From Phycisphaerae bacterium (GTDB taxonomy: Bacteria > Planctomycetota > Phycisphaerae > Tepidisphaerales > Tepidisphaeraceae), in NCBI GenBank assembly GCA_025924315.1, contig JAICIO010000011.1, positions 1 to 64,000 of the forward strand: 64,000 nucleotides of DNA. The letters run 5' to 3'. The notes beneath the pieces were generated by a model. That model did not search any database, had not been told where the DNA came from, and worked only from the letters and a program-made list of their open reading frames with translations. A program made the position numbers and the translations under genes. Shown here in pieces: positions 51,657-60,176 of this stretch (position 1 is the stretch's first letter; each line of letters starts with the position of its first letter).

Positions 51657-54506
51657 ATGCTCAAACGGCTCGATTCGAGCAGTATGAGCATTGAAACACA
51701 CAACATTATCAACCAGGCCGTGCTGGAGACGCTTGAGGGTCGTCAGCTGTACTCGACCGTCTCGCTCCATCAGGGCATTCTTACTGTGTCCGGTAATTCG
51801 CTCACCCCGAACTCGTTGTCGGTCCACATGAATGAGGCCGGCACCGAGATCTGGGGCGTTGCCAATGACAAGACCGGACAGGCCGTTCAACTGTCGCAGG
51901 TCCGCTACATCAAGATCTACGGCGGCGAGATGAGCGACTCGGTCAACGTTGACTCGCGCATCACCGTTCCGGTTTATGTTCAGACCGGCAATGGTGACGA
52001 CTCGATTACCGCTGGCGCCGGCGCCGACACGATCGTGGCTGGCAATGGCAACGATTCGATCAACGGCGGCGCGGGTGGCGACCTGGTCGATGCCGGCAAT
52101 GGCCGCGACTCGGTCGACGGCGGCACCGGCAACGACATCATCGCCGGCGGTGGTGGCACTGACATCGTCAGCGGCGCCAAGGGCAACGACCGCATCTACG
52201 CGCAGAGCGGTGACGACAAGGTCAACGGCAACGCGGGCAACGATTACATCAACGCCGGCGTTGGCCTCGACAGCCTCAACGGCTGCACCGGTCGCGATAC
52301 GCTCGTCGGCGGCAACGACGACTATTTCTGGGGCGGCACGGTGATCGGCGGAAAGATTGCGTCGACGCCTCCGGGAAGCTCTTCTTCGGGCACTGGAACG
52401 TCCAACAATAACGGCGGAGGCAATACTGGCGGAGTGGGTTCCGATCCGACCCCGACTCCCACGCCGCAGCCGACTCCCGATCCGACACCGACGCCTGATC
52501 CGACTCCGACGCCGACGCCAGATCCGACGCCGACGCCTGATCCGACTCCGACGCCGACCCCGGATCCGGTCCCGACGCCGACCCCCACTCCGCAGCCGGT
52601 TGTTCCTCCGACGGCGTCGAGCTTCACGCTCATCAATGCCGATACGGATCAACCGATTTCGGGTTACGAGAACATGACCGCGGGTCAGACGATCGATCTG
52701 ACGACGCTTCCGACCACGCACTTGAACATCCGCGCCAACTACGACAGCGGGTTCGACGGCAGCGTGATCTTCAAGCTCGACGGCGTAAACTACGCCGCCG
52801 AAAATACGGCCCCGTGGTCGATGGCGCACGATCTCAACGGCAACTATTACGCCTGGACGCCCAGCGTCGGCGCGCACACGCTGATCGCGACCGCGTACAG
52901 CGACAAGAACGGCGGCGGCACTTCGGGCGCGGACGCGACGGTCACGTTCAACGTGATCAAGTCGGTGCAGAATCCGACTCCGACTCCGACTCCGACTCCG
53001 ACTCCGACGCCGACGCCGACTCCGACTCCCACGCCGACTCCTACACCGACGCCTACACCGGCTCCCGGCACGGGCACCGGTGGGACCCAAAGCGGCGTTG
53101 CTCCGCTCGCGGTCATCCACGCGATGCAGACCAACATCCAGTCGGGCCACTCGATTCACGTCAATGCGCTCAGCAGCGACGTGAAGAGCGGCACGATCCT
53201 GACCGCGCAGTTCAACTGGGACTTCGGCGACGCGGGATCGAAATACAACACGCTCAAGGGTTTCAACGCTGCCCACATTTACGATAAGGCGGGCACGTAC
53301 ACGATCACCCTGACGATCACCAACCAGGACGGCAAGAGCACGACCGCCACCATGAAGGTGAATGTCGCCGCCAGCAGCCGACGCGTGATCTACGTGAGCG
53401 ACAGCGGTTCGGATACGAACAGCGGTCTCTCGCAGAGCTCAGCGGTGCGCACGTACGCCAAGGCCATGTCGATGATCAGCGACAACACCGAAGTGCTCTT
53501 CGAGCGCGGCGGGAAGTTCGATGTCTCGGCCGGCATCAGCGTCGCGAATCGCACGAACGTGGTGATCGGTGCTTACGGCCTGGGCAATCGTCCGGTCCTG
53601 AACTGGACGGGCGCGAAGAGCGGCTATCCGAACTTCATCAACTGCAACGGAAGCACGCGCGATCTGACGGTCGAGAACCTGACGTTCGACTCAATCTACA
53701 CGACCGGCGGGCAGAGCGGCATGCCGTGCTGTCTCTCGGCCATGGGCACGAACATCGTGTTCCGCGGAAACCAGCTGCTCAACATTAAGTACGGTGTGAA
53801 CAGCAACGGCGATCCGACCGGCATGATGGGCGTGGACAACATCGCGCCGCTCACGACCGGCATGCGCGGCTACATGTTCTGGATCAACGGAACCGATCAT
53901 GTGTATCTCGGCAACTACGTCGCCAACTCGGTCAACGAGCACTGCATGCGCGCGACCGGCGACTCGGCGAGAATCCTGATCGCGTACAACGACTTGACCA
54001 ACATGGAGCTGAGCTCGACGGATATCGTGAAGGGAACGCTCTCGCTGCAGAAGACGAATTACGTCTACGTGTACGACAACAAGTGCACCGGTGGCGACGT
54101 CGCCTACGGCCCGCTCGCGGTGGATGTCACCGACGCGGCCGCCCGGGCGAACTATTGCGTGATCGAAGACAACGTTGTGAGCGACGCGGGCATTAATGTC
54201 TACCACGGCGCTCAGCACGTGATGATCCGCAACAACGAGGTCGATCGTCCGAAGGGCGCCCCCATGCACGTCGACGGCTACAGCACAACCTATAGCCGCG
54301 GCGTGGTGGACTGCACGCTCCTGAACAACCACGGTCTGCAGTATTCGAATACCAGCGGATTCGTGGTGATCGGCGGATCGGTCTCCGGCCTCACGCAGAC
54401 GAGCAACGGCTACGTAACGTCGATGCCGCAAGCGTCAGCCGGCATGACGATCGTTGCCGACGATGCCTCAGATCTGTATCTCACGACGATGCGCCAAGCG
54501 GCGTAA
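51657..54506 (+). CDS. Giant secreted surface protein: RTX repeats, PKD, beta-helix
   Basis: A 949-residue exported protein. The N-terminus has LETLEGRQLYS, the planctomycete secreted-protein motif. It is followed by RTX-type calcium-binding nonapeptides (about 111-221; GNGDDSITAGAGADTIVAGN), a Pro-Thr linker (263-314), an Ig-like domain (about 318-437), and a second, nearly pure Pro-Thr linker (438-468). A PKD domain (about 478-577; FNWDFGDAG, AGTYTITLTITN) and a right-handed beta-helix (about 580-949; NRTNVVIGAYGLGNRPVLNW) complete it. The beta-helix suggests a polysaccharide lyase or adhesin. The start could be 51657 or 51684; neither has a clear ribosome site. Confidence 0.88.
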   Translation: MLKRLDSSSMSIETHNIINQAVLETLEGRQLYSTVSLHQGILTVSGNSLTPNSLSVHMNEAGTEIWGVANDKTGQAVQLSQVRYIKIYGGEMSDSVNVDSRITVPVYVQTGNGDDSITAGAGADTIVAGNGNDSINGGAGGDLVDAGNGRDSVDGGTGNDIIAGGGGTDIVSGAKGNDRIYAQSGDDKVNGNAGNDYINAGVGLDSLNGCTGRDTLVGGNDDYFWGGTVIGGKIASTPPGSSSSGTGTSNNNGGGNTGGVGSDPTPTPTPQPTPDPTPTPDPTPTPTPDPTPTPDPTPTPTPDPVPTPTPTPQPVVPPTASSFTLINADTDQPISGYENMTAGQTIDLTTLPTTHLNIRANYDSGFDGSVIFKLDGVNYAAENTAPWSMAHDLNGNYYAWTPSVGAHTLIATAYSDKNGGGTSGADATVTFNVIKSVQNPTPTPTPTPTPTPTPTPTPTPTPTPTPTPAPGTGTGGTQSGVAPLAVIHAMQTNIQSGHSIHVNALSSDVKSGTILTAQFNWDFGDAGSKYNTLKGFNAAHIYDKAGTYTITLTITNQDGKSTTATMKVNVAASSRRVIYVSDSGSDTNSGLSQSSAVRTYAKAMSMISDNTEVLFERGGKFDVSAGISVANRTNVVIGAYGLGNRPVLNWTGAKSGYPNFINCNGSTRDLTVENLTFDSIYTTGGQSGMPCCLSAMGTNIVFRGNQLLNIKYGVNSNGDPTGMMGVDNIAPLTTGMRGYMFWINGTDHVYLGNYVANSVNEHCMRATGDSARILIAYNDLTNMELSSTDIVKGTLSLQKTNYVYVYDNKCTGGDVAYGPLAVDVTDAAARANYCVIEDNVVSDAGINVYHGAQHVMIRNNEVDRPKGAPMHVDGYSTTYSRGVVDCTLLNNHGLQYSNTSGFVVIGGSVSGLTQTSNGYVTSMPQASAGMTIVADDASDLYLTTMRQAA
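52447..52600 (+). repeat. Coding Pro-Thr/Pro-Asp repeat, linker 1
   Basis: Degenerate six-base units (CCGACG, CCGACT, CCTGAT and similar) encode PTPTPDPTPTPDP-type sequence between the RTX and Ig-like domains. Confidence 0.85.
52973..53060 (+). repeat. Coding Pro-Thr repeat, linker 2
   Basis: About fourteen six-base units (CCGACT/CCGACG/CCTACA) encode a near-perfect PT tract before the PKD domain. The low complexity makes it prone to length change. Confidence 0.85.
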
Positions 54507-54530
54507 TCGGTTCCGTGGGACTGCTCATAG

Positions 54531-54567
54531 ACGATGTCCGCGTACCTGGTGCGCGGACATCGTTTTT
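54531..54567 (+). terminator. Rho-independent terminator of the surface-protein gene
   Basis: The stem ACGATGTCCGCG / CGCGGACATCGT with a 9-base loop is followed by TTTT, 24 bases after the stop. Confidence 0.9.
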
Positions 54568-54589
54568 CTTTGCGCACTCCGTAAAGTTT

Positions 54590-54667
54590 TGTAGGGTGCG
54601 CTTCAGCGCACCGGTTATTTCGTGTGTGCGCAAAACGAATAACCGGCGCGCTGAAGCGCACCCTACA
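54590..54667. repeat. 78-bp imperfect palindrome (REP-like), copy 2
   Basis: It begins TGTAGGGTGCGCTTCAGCGC, contains CCGGTTATT, and ends with the near-complement and CCCTACA. It is the same length and plan as the element at 388-465. It sits just past the ppx stop on the minus strand. Confidence 0.8.
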
Positions 54668-54671
54668 AAGC

Positions 54672-56267
54672 CTAACTCAATTGCCGGAAGGTGACGGGTC
54701 TACCGAACACGCGCTCGAAGAGCGCCGAGCGAGTCGCCGCGGACCAGAGCTCGAGTTCTGCGTCACCTGGCGCATCGACGAGCACTTCGATGCCGTCATC
54801 GCGAATGCGGCACGCGACGTCGCGAACGACGGAGCAGTTCGTTCGATCCAGACCATCCGCCAGTCGAAGAAGGGCGGCGCCGACTCTCACCGTTTTCCGT
54901 AGCCGCTTCGGAAGGACGGCGTAACTCGGATGCGACATCGACGGAAACGCTTTGCGGTGATACCGCGCGATGTTCGCGATCGTGCGCACCTCGCTTTTCT
55001 TGAACGGATGCAGATCGCCATGCAGCAAAAGATACATGCTGTGCTTGTGGTGTTTTTCGCGGCCGATGAGCGAGCCGATGTCATGCAGCAGCGCGCCATA
55101 TTCAATCAGCTCGCGATCTTGACGGCCCAGGCCGTGCAGGCTTTTGAGTTGATCAAAGAGCCGCACGCACAGCGACGCGACCTGCTCGCCATGCGCGCGA
55201 TTCCAGTGGCACCTTCGCCCGAGATCGACGATCGATCGCCGCCGCGGGTTCGTCACCTGCCGACGAATTTCCAATTCCGGCCGATGCTTCGAAAGATAAT
55301 CAAAGAGGATGCCTTCGCGAAGTGCCGAGCGGCACAGTTCGAGATGATCGAGATTCAATCGACGGAACACTTCTTGAACGAGAAGGGCGGCCGCGAGAAT
55401 CTGATCGCGCCGCTTATCGTCGAGCCCCCGCATTGCGGCGCGATCTTCCGAGCGGCTTTCGATCAGAACATTCAACAGCTTCTCCAATGCCGATCGCTTC
55501 AACACCGGCGGCTCGTCTCCGCCGCCGTTGTCCTGCGCCGCGCACATCGCGACGAGGTTTTCCATCGCGCCGCTCGTGCCGATCATCCTCACCGGCTTCA
55601 GTTTCTGCACATCGTGCATGACCGCGCTGACCTCCGCGTCGTAATGCGCCATCAGCGCCTTGAGCTCTTTGCCTTCAACCGGATCCGATTTCACAAACCG
55701 CGCCGTCATGCGCGCCGCGCCGAGTTTTCGACTCTCGAGCAGCGTCGCCTTCTCGGCGTCGGCGACGATGAACTCCGCACTTCCGCCGCCGAGATCCACG
55801 ATCAGATGCGGCCGTGCCCCCAGATTCATCGCATGCCGCACGCCGAGATAAATCAGCCGCGCCTCTTCCTTCGCCGAGACCACCCGCACGTGAATCCCGA
55901 GATTGCGCCGGATGCGATCGATGAACTGCCCGCCGTTCTTCGCCTCACGCACCGCGCTTGTCGCCACCGCGACGATCTCTTCGCATTGCCAGCGCTTCGC
56001 CTCGGTGACGAAACGCTGCAGCGTGAGAAACGCCCGCTGCGTCGATTCGGTCGTCAATCGATGCGATGGAAACGAGCTGCGCCCGAGTCCCACCATTTCC
56101 CGCGCGCGCCACAGCACGGTCAATCCGCCCGCGCCGTCCACCTGCGCGATGATCATGTGAATGCTGTTCGACCCGACATCCACCGCCGCCAGGCGCATCT
56201 CATCCGCGGGCGAATCCGTCAGCACTCGGGTTTTCTTTTGTCGGATGGAGGCCGAAGCGCGGGCCAT
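54672..56267 (-). CDS. ppx: Exopolyphosphatase (Ppx/GppA) with HD-type domain
   Basis: A 531-residue enzyme that removes terminal phosphates from polyphosphate (or pppGpp). The actin-like fold has AAVDVGSNSIHMIIAQVDG (about 25-43), ATSAVREAKNGGQFIDRIRR, EEARLIYLGVRHAM and DLGGGSAEF. A C-terminal HD-like domain (about 350-500) has HGEQVASLCVRLFDQL, GALLHDIGSLIG and RYHRKAFPS. The length fits full two-domain Ppx. ATG 56267 follows GGAG; 24 bases of frame extend further upstream. It is the last of three leftward polyP-related genes. Confidence 0.93.
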   Translation of the reverse strand: MARASASIRQKKTRVLTDSPADEMRLAAVDVGSNSIHMIIAQVDGAGGLTVLWRAREMVGLGRSSFPSHRLTTESTQRAFLTLQRFVTEAKRWQCEEIVAVATSAVREAKNGGQFIDRIRRNLGIHVRVVSAKEEARLIYLGVRHAMNLGARPHLIVDLGGGSAEFIVADAEKATLLESRKLGAARMTARFVKSDPVEGKELKALMAHYDAEVSAVMHDVQKLKPVRMIGTSGAMENLVAMCAAQDNGGGDEPPVLKRSALEKLLNVLIESRSEDRAAMRGLDDKRRDQILAAALLVQEVFRRLNLDHLELCRSALREGILFDYLSKHRPELEIRRQVTNPRRRSIVDLGRRCHWNRAHGEQVASLCVRLFDQLKSLHGLGRQDRELIEYGALLHDIGSLIGREKHHKHSMYLLLHGDLHPFKKSEVRTIANIARYHRKAFPSMSHPSYAVLPKRLRKTVRVGAALLRLADGLDRTNCSVVRDVACRIRDDGIEVLVDAPGDAELELWSAATRSALFERVFGRPVTFRQLS

Positions 56268-56341
56268 TCTTGCTCCAGTTCGGATGCGCAAACTTTATTC
56301 GGTTCTCGTTAATTCCGGATTGGTCAAACGTGATGAACGCG

Positions 56342-56848
56342 CTAAGGATTTACAGAAGCGGAGGCCGAAAGCTCCGGCAAACAGGCCCTTAATCGCGATG
56401 TCGACAGCAATTGCACGATGCGCCATTCGCCGTCCGATCCACGCGTCAAATGCAGCACGCTTGGCTTATCCAGATCGACGAGGCTCGCTCCCGCGCGGCC
56501 GCACACCAGCTTTGAAGCCAGCCGCGTGAGAAACGGATCGTGCCCGACGAGGATCACATCCTGCCGCAAATCCTTCAGAAACTTCGCGATCGGTTTCACC
56601 GGATCGTCCGGCAGCAATGCGTCGCGCACGAGACACGCGTTCGTCAATCCCAGAGCGCTCGCGATTGGCGCCGCCGTCTGCGCCGCCCGTGGCTTTGGGC
56701 TGTGCCAGATTTCCGTCGCGGTCAATTGCAAGCTTGCCATCAACTTCGCGAGGCGCTCCGCCTCCTGCTGGCCCGCTTCGGTGAGCTTCCGCTCCGGATC
56801 GACTTCCTTGTCCGCGGCCTCGGCGTGTCGAACGAGGTACAGGTTCAT
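56342..56848 (-). CDS. sixA: Phosphohistidine phosphatase SixA-like
   Basis: A 168-residue histidine-phosphatase-fold protein with catalytic VRHAEA (His at about 8), the second half IWHSPKPRAAQTA, and VGHDPF with the second His. Short SixA proteins remove phosphate from phosphohistidines. It overlaps the CHAD gene by ATGA (56845-56848), a pairing that recurs in other bacteria near polyP genes. The C-terminus (LPELSASASVNP) is variable. Confidence 0.9.
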   Translation of the reverse strand: MNLYLVRHAEAADKEVDPERKLTEAGQQEAERLAKLMASLQLTATEIWHSPKPRAAQTAAPIASALGLTNACLVRDALLPDDPVKPIAKFLKDLRQDVILVGHDPFLTRLASKLVCGRAGASLVDLDKPSVLHLTRGSDGEWRIVQLLSTSRLRACLPELSASASVNP

Positions 56849-57828
56849 GAGTTCACCGTCGCCCCGCGAACGATTGGAAACGTCGTTACTTTGATCGCCG
56901 GCTCTTCCTTAGCCGCGAGATCGAGATGCTTCAGTATTTCCGCTTGAATCTCACCGCCGCCGCTCTTCCACAATTTCGCGAATTTGTTCAGCTGCGTTTC
57001 GCTGTCTCGCCAGCATCGATTCGCCAGCATCAGCACATCGCCGTAAAGCGACGGATCGTGAAGAGGAAGTTCCGTATCGAGCGCGGCCCGCAGCACCTCT
57101 TCGCCCAGCACGACGTAATCGTGCCAAAGACCGAGGGCCTCCTGCAGCTTTTTAAACGCTTTGAACAGTGGGGCAGGGATGTCAAACCCCGCGGGCACGG
57201 CCATCTCCATTGTGTAGCGCAATACCTTTCCGTCGATCCGCAGCGCATGAACGTCGTCATGCTGCTGCGACGGATCGGTCGTTCGAAGCTCCGCGAGGTG
57301 ATTCGCACGTTGAACAAATGACTCAAGTCGTTTTGGTACGATTCGCTTCACAAGCGAACCGCTCGCCTGTGCCGCGCCGCGAAGCTCCTGCTCCATCGCC
57401 CACCACGCGCCCAGGTCTTTGAGCACCTCGTTCACCGGTGCCTTGCGCGCCGCCTTGCGCTCCAATTCTTTCCGCCTCGTTTCAAGCAACTTCAAAAACC
57501 AATCGGCGGCGGGCGCGAGCTTCGCGCTGCGCTTGTACGATTCGAGATGCCCGGCCATTACCTGACTGTCGCGTAGCGGACCTAGCGCCCGCCGAAGCTT
57601 CTTGAGCACACCCGCGAAATCTTCGAGGGTCTCTTGGGGAAGAATCGGCTGCAGCAGATCCACCGCCGCTTTCAACCGGCGCGTCGTCACGCGCGCATGA
57701 TGAATTGCGGTCGAATCGGAAGCTCGCAGCGCCTTGGGCGCAAGCCGACGAAGCTCTTCCACCCACGAATCGAGAAACGTCGCGAGATTTGGCGCAGCCG
57801 TGCGCTTGGTCGGCATAAGCTCATCCAT
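56845..57828 (-). CDS. CHAD-domain polyphosphate-binding protein
   Basis: A 327-residue all-helical protein with the CHAD pattern of conserved histidines and basic residues: STAIHHARVTTRRLKAAVDL and LRRALGPLRDSQVMAGHLES, then HALRIDGKVLRYTMEMA and ALGLWHDYVVLGEEVL. CHAD domains bind polyphosphate on their basic face. The start at 57828 (MDELMPTKR) or 57816 (MPTKR) is uncertain; the frame remains open to 57864. It is transcribed divergently from ppk1 across a 174-base gap. Confidence 0.88.
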   Translation of the reverse strand: MDELMPTKRTAAPNLATFLDSWVEELRRLAPKALRASDSTAIHHARVTTRRLKAAVDLLQPILPQETLEDFAGVLKKLRRALGPLRDSQVMAGHLESYKRSAKLAPAADWFLKLLETRRKELERKAARKAPVNEVLKDLGAWWAMEQELRGAAQASGSLVKRIVPKRLESFVQRANHLAELRTTDPSQQHDDVHALRIDGKVLRYTMEMAVPAGFDIPAPLFKAFKKLQEALGLWHDYVVLGEEVLRAALDTELPLHDPSLYGDVLMLANRCWRDSETQLNKFAKLWKSGGGEIQAEILKHLDLAAKEEPAIKVTTFPIVRGATVNS

Positions 57829-57906
57829 TAGATCGATGCACCCGCTCGAACACCACTCGTGCACGCTCGTTCAACAATTTTCCCCCATTTCCACGCCAAT
57901 TATTCA

Positions 57907-57920
57907 GACTTTGTTAAGTC
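57907..57920. promoter_or_regulatory. Candidate operator between CHAD gene and ppk1
   Basis: GACTT-TGTT-AAGTC is a short perfect inverted repeat in the divergent intergenic region. It has a different spacing from the GACCAAAGTCC boxes and is probably unrelated to them. Confidence 0.25.
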
Positions 57921-58002
57921 CTCGCCCGCCCAGCTTGACACTCTTAGCATTCAATAGCAGGATCAACTATAGCTCGCTGGCGTCTTTGGAAATGATGATG
58001 TA

Positions 58003-60144
58003 GTGCCTCCCTCAACCCCGACCAATTCTTCAGAAGTTTCCGTCGCCGAGCTCCAGGAAGAGCTGGTGCCGGGCGAATTCATCAATCGAGACCTGAGCTG
58101 GTTGCAGTTCAACCGCCGCGTGCTGCACGAGGCGATGGATTCTCGCACGCCACTGCTCGAACGCGTTCGATTCTACAATATCTTCAACACAAATCTCGAC
58201 GAGTTTTTCATGAAACGCGTCGGAGCCCTCGGCGGGCTCCTCGACAGCAAGCCGACTTCGCCCACGCGCGACGGACTGATGCCCGAGCAGCAGCTCAAGC
58301 TGGTTCGTGACGAGGTCATGAATCTCCTCGAACAGCAGGCGAACTGCTTTCGGCAGCAGATCCGCCCCGCCTTGCGCGAAAACGGGATCGAGTTCGTCGA
58401 GTGGGCGAATCTGACCGACGCAGAGCGCGCCGAGGCCGAACATTACTTCCGCGCTACGGTCTTCCCCATCCTGACCCCGCTCGCGGTCGATCCCGGACAT
58501 CCATTCCCATTTATCTCAAACCTTTCCGTTTCGCTCGCGGTGATCCTGCAGCATCCGGAGCGATCGGAAAATCTCTTCGCCCGCATCAAGATCCCCGAGA
58601 TGCTGCCGAGTTGGATCCGCCTCAAGTCCGGCGAGAGCGCCGACCGCATTCGTTTCCTCAGCCTGTATGACCTGATCCGCAACAATCTCGACGACCTCTT
58701 CCTCGACATGCGCATCGTCGACGTGACTTTCTTTCGGGTCACGCGCAGCGCCGAGCCCGAAGTCGAAGACGAGGATGAGCCGGAGGACCTTCGCCAATCC
58801 GTCGAAGAGGAACTGCGGCAGCGGCGTTTCGCGCCGGTTGTGCGCGTCGAGCATGACGCGGATTTTCACCCCGAGATCCGCGCGCTGCTCATCGAAGAGA
58901 TGAAATTGATGCCGTATGACTTCTACGAGGTTCCGCTCGGCCTGAAATTCACCGATCTCAGTCCGGTCGTGGACCTCAAGATTCCAAAATTGTCCTACGC
59001 GCCGTGGGTGCCGTGCGTGCCGGTTGCTCTCGCAGATGCGGATGCTGACATTTTCAATACGATCCGCGCCGGCGATCTGCTGGTGCATCATCCCTATGAG
59101 AGCTTTCACGCCAGCGTCGAGCGCTTCGTCACCGCCGCCGCGAACGATCCGAAAGTCCTCGCGATCAAGATGACGCTCTATCGCACGGGCGATGAAAGCC
59201 CCTTCATTCGCACATTGATCCGCGCCGCCGAGGCGGGCAAACAAGTCGTGTGTCTCGTCGAGCTCAAAGCACGCTTCGACGAACAGCGCAACATCACGCT
59301 CACGCGCGCCCTCGAAAAGGCCGGCGTGCACGTCGTGTATGGCCTCGTTGATCTCAAGACGCACTCGAAGGTCACGCTCGTTGTGCGCCAGGACGCCGAC
59401 GGCATCCGGTGTTATGCGCACATCGGCACAGGCAACTACCACGCGATCACCGCGCGACTTTACACGGACCTCGGCCTCTTCACGACCGATCCCGACATCA
59501 CCGGCGATCTTGTTGAACTCTTCCACTACCTCACCGGTCGCTCGATCAAGAAGGATTACCGCAAGCTGCTCGTCGCGCCCGTGAACATGCGGCGGCAATT
59601 CATGGAGTTGATCGATCGCGAGATCGCCCACGCCAAAGCCGGCCGCCCCGCGCGCATCATCGCCAAGATGAACAGCCTCGAAGACCGCAAGATGATCGCC
59701 AAGCTCTACGAGGCCTCATCCGCCGGCGTGAACATCGACCTCATCGTCCGTGGGCTGTGCTGCATCAAGCCGGGCGTGCCCGGAAAATCCGAACGCATCC
59801 ATGTCGTCTCGGTCATCGGCCGATTCCTCGAGCACTCGCGCATCTTCTACTTCCAGAACGGCGCCGCCGATCCGCTCGACGGCGCGATGTATATCGGTTC
59901 GACCGACTGGATGTATCGCAATCTGATGGGCCGCGTCGAAGTGGTCGTCCCCATCGAGGCGCGACCACTCCGCGAACGCTGCTGGGAAATTTTGCAAATC
60001 CTGTTGCGCGATCATCGCCAGGCCTGGGATCTGAAACCCGACGGCACGTATATTCAGCGCACGCCGCTGAATCCCGAAGACGTCGGCACACACCAGACGT
60101 TGATGGACCTCACCCGCCAACGCTGCGGCAACGTCGTGGGATGA
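58003..60144 (+). CDS. ppk1: Polyphosphate kinase 1
   Basis: A 713-residue enzyme that makes polyphosphate from ATP. The domains follow in the usual order. The N domain starts FINRDLSWLQFNRRVLHEAM. The head domain has EFFMKRVGALGGL, the ligand region is IKMTLYRTGDESPFIRTLIR, the phospho-histidine lies in DLKTHSKVTLVVR, and HIGTGNYH follows. The C-terminal domain contains MNSLEDRKMIAKLYEASSAG and YIGSTDWMYRNL. The length matches the family. The start is a GTG at 58003 with a weak ribosome site; an alternative downstream start would cut into the conserved N domain. Confidence 0.96.
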   Translation: MPPSTPTNSSEVSVAELQEELVPGEFINRDLSWLQFNRRVLHEAMDSRTPLLERVRFYNIFNTNLDEFFMKRVGALGGLLDSKPTSPTRDGLMPEQQLKLVRDEVMNLLEQQANCFRQQIRPALRENGIEFVEWANLTDAERAEAEHYFRATVFPILTPLAVDPGHPFPFISNLSVSLAVILQHPERSENLFARIKIPEMLPSWIRLKSGESADRIRFLSLYDLIRNNLDDLFLDMRIVDVTFFRVTRSAEPEVEDEDEPEDLRQSVEEELRQRRFAPVVRVEHDADFHPEIRALLIEEMKLMPYDFYEVPLGLKFTDLSPVVDLKIPKLSYAPWVPCVPVALADADADIFNTIRAGDLLVHHPYESFHASVERFVTAAANDPKVLAIKMTLYRTGDESPFIRTLIRAAEAGKQVVCLVELKARFDEQRNITLTRALEKAGVHVVYGLVDLKTHSKVTLVVRQDADGIRCYAHIGTGNYHAITARLYTDLGLFTTDPDITGDLVELFHYLTGRSIKKDYRKLLVAPVNMRRQFMELIDREIAHAKAGRPARIIAKMNSLEDRKMIAKLYEASSAGVNIDLIVRGLCCIKPGVPGKSERIHVVSVIGRFLEHSRIFYFQNGAADPLDGAMYIGSTDWMYRNLMGRVEVVVPIEARPLRERCWEILQILLRDHRQAWDLKPDGTYIQRTPLNPEDVGTHQTLMDLTRQRCGNVVG

Positions 60145-60176
60145 TGGTATAACTTGCACGGGTGGCGGGAGAACTT

